Shown here: in pieces, positions 61,697-64,000 of the stretch
Position numbering within the stretch: the first letter of the stretch is position 1
Layout of the letters: each line of letters begins with the position of its first letter
Assembly: GCA_038231395.1 (NCBI GenBank)
Contig: JBBRLL010000008.1
Location: 41,667 to 105,666 of the forward strand
From: Stagnihabitans sp038231395
Lineage (GTDB): Bacteria > Pseudomonadota > Alphaproteobacteria > Rhodobacterales > Rhodobacteraceae
Reading direction: 5' to 3'
DNA length: 64,000 bases
Translations under genes and position numbers: made by a program
Notes under the pieces: model-generated
The model's database searches: none
Seen by the model: only the letters and a program-made list of their open reading frames with translations
Told to the model about the DNA's origin: nothing

Positions 61697-63316
61697 TTAG
61701 CCCCGATGGGAAAGGCTGGCGCGGATTGCCTTCTTGTCAATCTTGCCGACGCTGGTTTTGGGGATCGTCGCCACCGACAGAACCTGCTCCGGTGCCGCCC
61801 ATTTGCTCAAGCGGCCCGCAGCAATCGCCAGCGCCACCGCGGCATGGACCGCACCCTCCACCACCGCCGCGTCGACATCGACCTTGGCCACCACCAGAAC
61901 CACAGGCCGTTCGCCCCAACGCGGATCAGGCATGCCCACGGCGGCCACCTCTGCCACGCCCGGCACAGCGGAGACGATGCTTTCCAGATCCAATGAGGAA
62001 ATCCATTCGCCCCCCGACTTGATCACGTCCGTCAGCCGGTCGGTGATGCGCAGGGTGCCATCGGCTGACATGGTGCCGACATCGCCGGTATGAAGCCAGC
62101 CGCCGCGCCACAAAACCTCTGTCCCCTCTCGATTGCGCAGATAGCCGTGGGTCAGCCAGGGAGCCCGCGCCACCACCTCACCCGCAGCCACGCCGTCGTG
62201 GGCCACGTCATTCATGTCAGGGTCCACCACCCGGATCCGCACCAAAGGCGCGGCTTTCCCGGTGGCAATCCGAATTGAGGTGGTGTCCAGAATACCTCCC
62301 TGCCCCGCAGCCCTCTGCGTCGCCGCCATATCGGCCAAAGTCAGGATTGGCCCGGTTTCCGACATGCCGTAGCCCGCATGAATATCAATACCGCGCGCCA
62401 TCGCCGCCCGCGCCAACCCCTCAGGCAGGGCAGATCCGCCGACGATGATCTTCCAGTTCGACAGGTTCACCGCCTCGGCGCCCGGCGCGTTCAGCACCAT
62501 CGCCAGCACCGTCGGGACACAATGCGAAAAGGTGACGCCGTGTTCGGCAATCAGGTACAGAAGCTTTTGCGGTTCGTACCGGCCGGGATAGACCTGCCGC
62601 ATCCCCAGCATGGTGGCGATCAGCGGAAAGCCCCAGCCGTGCACATGAAACAGCGGCGTCAATGGCATATAAACATCGTCCTGCTTGATGCCGCCGCGTC
62701 CTGGAATTGGTGCAAAGCAGGCGATCACCCCCAGAGAGTGCAAGACAAGCTGACGGTGCGAATAGGTGACACCTTTCGGATCGCCAGTGGTTCCGGTGGT
62801 GTAAAACAGCGTGGCGCGGGTGGTTTCGGGGAAGTCGGGAAAAGTAAAGGCAGGGTCGGCCTGCGCCAGCAGCGTCTCGTAGTCGCCCGCAAACCCCTCC
62901 GGCAAAGGGCAGGCTTTGTCGGCCAACAAGATCAGTTTCACCGGGCGCATCCGGGGCAGCAGCGGCAGCAGCAGCAGCAGGAAATCTTCGTGCACAAGGA
63001 TCGCGTCATCCTCGGCATGGTTGATCGTGAACAGCACCTGTTCAGGGGAAAGCCGGACATTTACGGTGTGAAGCGTGGCGCCCAGCATCGGGATGGCAAA
63101 GAACGCCTCCAGATAGCGGTTGGTGTCATAGTCCATCATCGCCACAACGGATCCGAGCCCAAGCCCAAGCTCCGACAGCGCAGAGCCCAGCCGCCCGACC
63201 CGCTGGCCAAAAGTGGCATAGCTCATCTCTGACTGGGTGCCATAGCTGATCCGCTGATCCGGCGCCGCCGTCAGCCCGGTCGCCAGCAATTGCCCGATCA
63301 CCAGAGGATATTCCAT
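61697..63316 (-). CDS. Acyl-CoA ligase, DmdB-like AMP-binding family
   Basis: A 539-residue adenylate-forming enzyme. Motifs: P-loop YTTGTTGDPKGVTYSHRQ (about 179-196), GYGMSETGP (about 317), WLHTGDVGTM (about 407), hinge LTDVIKSGGEWIS and the C-terminal lysine in KTSVGKIDKK. The overall sequence resembles DmdB (3-methylmercaptopropionate-CoA ligase) and medium-chain fatty acid ligases; the substrate cannot be decided from sequence alone. Neighbouring acuI makes a DMSP-derived or short-chain acid substrate plausible. GGGAGGGG precedes the ATG; a GTG one codon earlier is possible. Confidence 0.85.
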   Translation of the reverse strand: MEYPLVIGQLLATGLTAAPDQRISYGTQSEMSYATFGQRVGRLGSALSELGLGLGSVVAMMDYDTNRYLEAFFAIPMLGATLHTVNVRLSPEQVLFTINHAEDDAILVHEDFLLLLLPLLPRMRPVKLILLADKACPLPEGFAGDYETLLAQADPAFTFPDFPETTRATLFYTTGTTGDPKGVTYSHRQLVLHSLGVIACFAPIPGRGGIKQDDVYMPLTPLFHVHGWGFPLIATMLGMRQVYPGRYEPQKLLYLIAEHGVTFSHCVPTVLAMVLNAPGAEAVNLSNWKIIVGGSALPEGLARAAMARGIDIHAGYGMSETGPILTLADMAATQRAAGQGGILDTTSIRIATGKAAPLVRIRVVDPDMNDVAHDGVAAGEVVARAPWLTHGYLRNREGTEVLWRGGWLHTGDVGTMSADGTLRITDRLTDVIKSGGEWISSLDLESIVSAVPGVAEVAAVGMPDPRWGERPVVLVVAKVDVDAAVVEGAVHAAVALAIAAGRLSKWAAPEQVLSVATIPKTSVGKIDKKAIRASLSHRG

Positions 63317-63457
63317 CACACCCCTCCCAAGGTTTGCACCACCTTACGGCCAAACTTGGAACTATGGGAACCGGTTTTCCGATATGATCTGTGACCTGCC
63401 CGCCGGAAACACCCACAGTCTGATGTAGAGTCTGCCCAACCTTGAAGGAGCAGAGGA

Positions 63458-63625
63458 ATGCGAAAGAGCCGTTTCGCCGAGGCGCAGATCATCGGTATGA
63501 TGAAGGAGCAGGAAGCGGGGCTCATTGTGGCCGAGGTTTGCCGCAAGCAAGGCATCAGTCCTGCGAGTTTTTTTGCAAATTGAAGGCCAAATACGGCGGG
63601 ATGAACGTGTCTGATGCCCGGCGGC
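63458..63625 (+). pseudogene. IS3-family transposase orfA remnant
   Basis: Reads MRKSRFAEAQIIGMMKEQEAG and EVCRKQGISPASF in one frame, then KLKAKYGGMNVSDARRL in the next frame after a run of seven T at about 63568-63574. This is the N-terminal helix-turn-helix of IS3 (IS407-like) OrfA. It is frameshifted at the T-run and loses similarity after DARRL, so it is a dead fragment. GGAGCAGAGGA precedes the ATG. Confidence 0.85.
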
Positions 63626-63688
63626 TTCGGTGTTCAGTCCCGGCATCTGATGGATCGGGTTGCTGCGCCATCAGATTTGGACGAACCT

Positions 63689-63886
63689 ATGCCCAGCAAA
63701 CGCGAAATCGTCCTCACCGCGCTTCACGCGCGGCTGCAGGCCCTTGCCGCACCGGTGTTGCGTGGCGATGTGCTGCCCGAGCGCATCCAAGCGTCTGGCC
63801 TGATCATCCTGAGCGATGGCAAGCTAGGCGAGGCGGATGTGACCCTGTCGCCACTGATAAACCGCCCTTGCTTTACCGGAGGGTGA
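63689..63886 (+). pseudogene. Truncated phage-like gene
   Basis: A 65-residue frame MPSKREIVLTALHARLQAL ... ILSDGKLGEADVTLSPL that resembles the N terminus of a small conserved phage-tail-region protein often carried by rhodobacterial prophages (sometimes mis-annotated as acyl-CoA transferase). The match stops at TLSPL and the frame then ends INRPCFTGG, 12 bp before the IS transposase end, consistent with interruption by that IS. Identity is from memory of the family pattern only. Confidence 0.45.
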
Positions 63887-63897
63887 TTTTTCAATGA

Positions 63898-64000
63898 CTA
63901 GGCGACCATATCGAGTGTGTTCAGGTTTGCATAGAACGCCTCCTCTGCTTCTGCGGGTGGGATGTATCCGATAGGGCCGAGTAAGCGGCGGTTGTTATAC
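63898..64000 (-). mobile_element. 3' end of an IS3-type transposase OrfB, cut by the window edge
   Basis: On the minus strand the frame reads YNNRRLLGPIGYIPPAEAE and ends EEAFYANLNTLDMVA then TAG, the C terminus of IS3-family OrfB (integrase core). The rest of the element lies beyond 64000. It is in the opposite orientation to the orfA remnant at 63.46 kb, so they are separate insertions. Confidence 0.88.

Noticed and set aside
63442..63897. Single 151-codon gene across the orfA remnant and phage-like gene
   Set aside because: This frame is chimeric: only the KLKAKYGGMNVSDARRL part is IS3-like; the flanks are other frames of real sequences.

Overview
The window is chromosomal DNA from an alphaproteobacterium, very probably a member of the Rhodobacteraceae (Rhodobacter/roseobacter type). 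This rests on the high GC content and on family-typical genes and pairs: a phosphatidylcholine synthase, overlapping xerC/DUF484 genes, an ureDABC-EFG cluster with an extra small gene, an AcuI-type acryloyl-CoA reductase beside a DmdB-like acyl-CoA ligase, and a thuEFGKAB operon. No genus can be assigned from the sequence alone. No rRNA, tRNA or CRISPR array was seen.

Layout. 1-13 kb: a universal stress protein cut by the window edge, divergent epmA/efp, hrpB helicase, a FadH-type dienoyl-CoA reductase, pcs, an EF-hand protein, xerC with a DUF484 gene, and priA. 13.4-19.1 kb: a signalling island with a NarL-type regulator, an exported molybdopterin-fold protein next to a membrane hybrid kinase carrying receiver and HPt domains, and, convergent with it, a sigma-54 response regulator with a stand-alone HPt protein. 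19.2-22.9 kb: a MaeB-type malic enzyme and a bicupin protein. 22.9-27.6 kb: a tightly packed nucleoside salvage operon cdd-deoA-deoB-add-upp. 27.6-33 kb: a SPOR-domain protein, a membrane protein resembling a dead M48 peptidase, tdk, a small putative DNA-binding protein and a DEAD-box helicase. 33.3-37.6 kb: nadK, glyA, a small tail-anchored protein, an esterase and cytochrome b561.

37.7-43.9 kb is a complete trehalose-type uptake and oxidation operon (thuEFGKAB order) with two LacI-type palindromes upstream but no LacI gene here. A GAF-Fis regulator follows. 45.3-50.1 kb is the most unusual part: three adjacent same-strand genes for a SARP/TolB/TPR-type regulator, a PAP2/haloperoxidase-fold protein with seven N-terminal His-Gly-Ala repeats, and a subtilase with no signal peptide. 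50.2-52.5 kb holds a repeat-bearing small protein and ilvD. 52.7-58.4 kb is the urease cluster ureD-[two micro-ORFs]-A-B-orf-C-E-F-G. 59.2-63.3 kb holds an lldD-type gene broken by one base, acuI, and a DmdB-like ligase. The last 550 bp are a mobile-element scar: an IS3 orfA fragment, a truncated phage-like gene, and the 3' end of another IS3-type transposase running off the window.

Two families of dispersed perfect palindromes and several 7-, 9-, 15- and ~28-bp tandem repeats occur across the window. Most genes have clear GGAGG-like ribosome binding sites, which were used to correct several starts.
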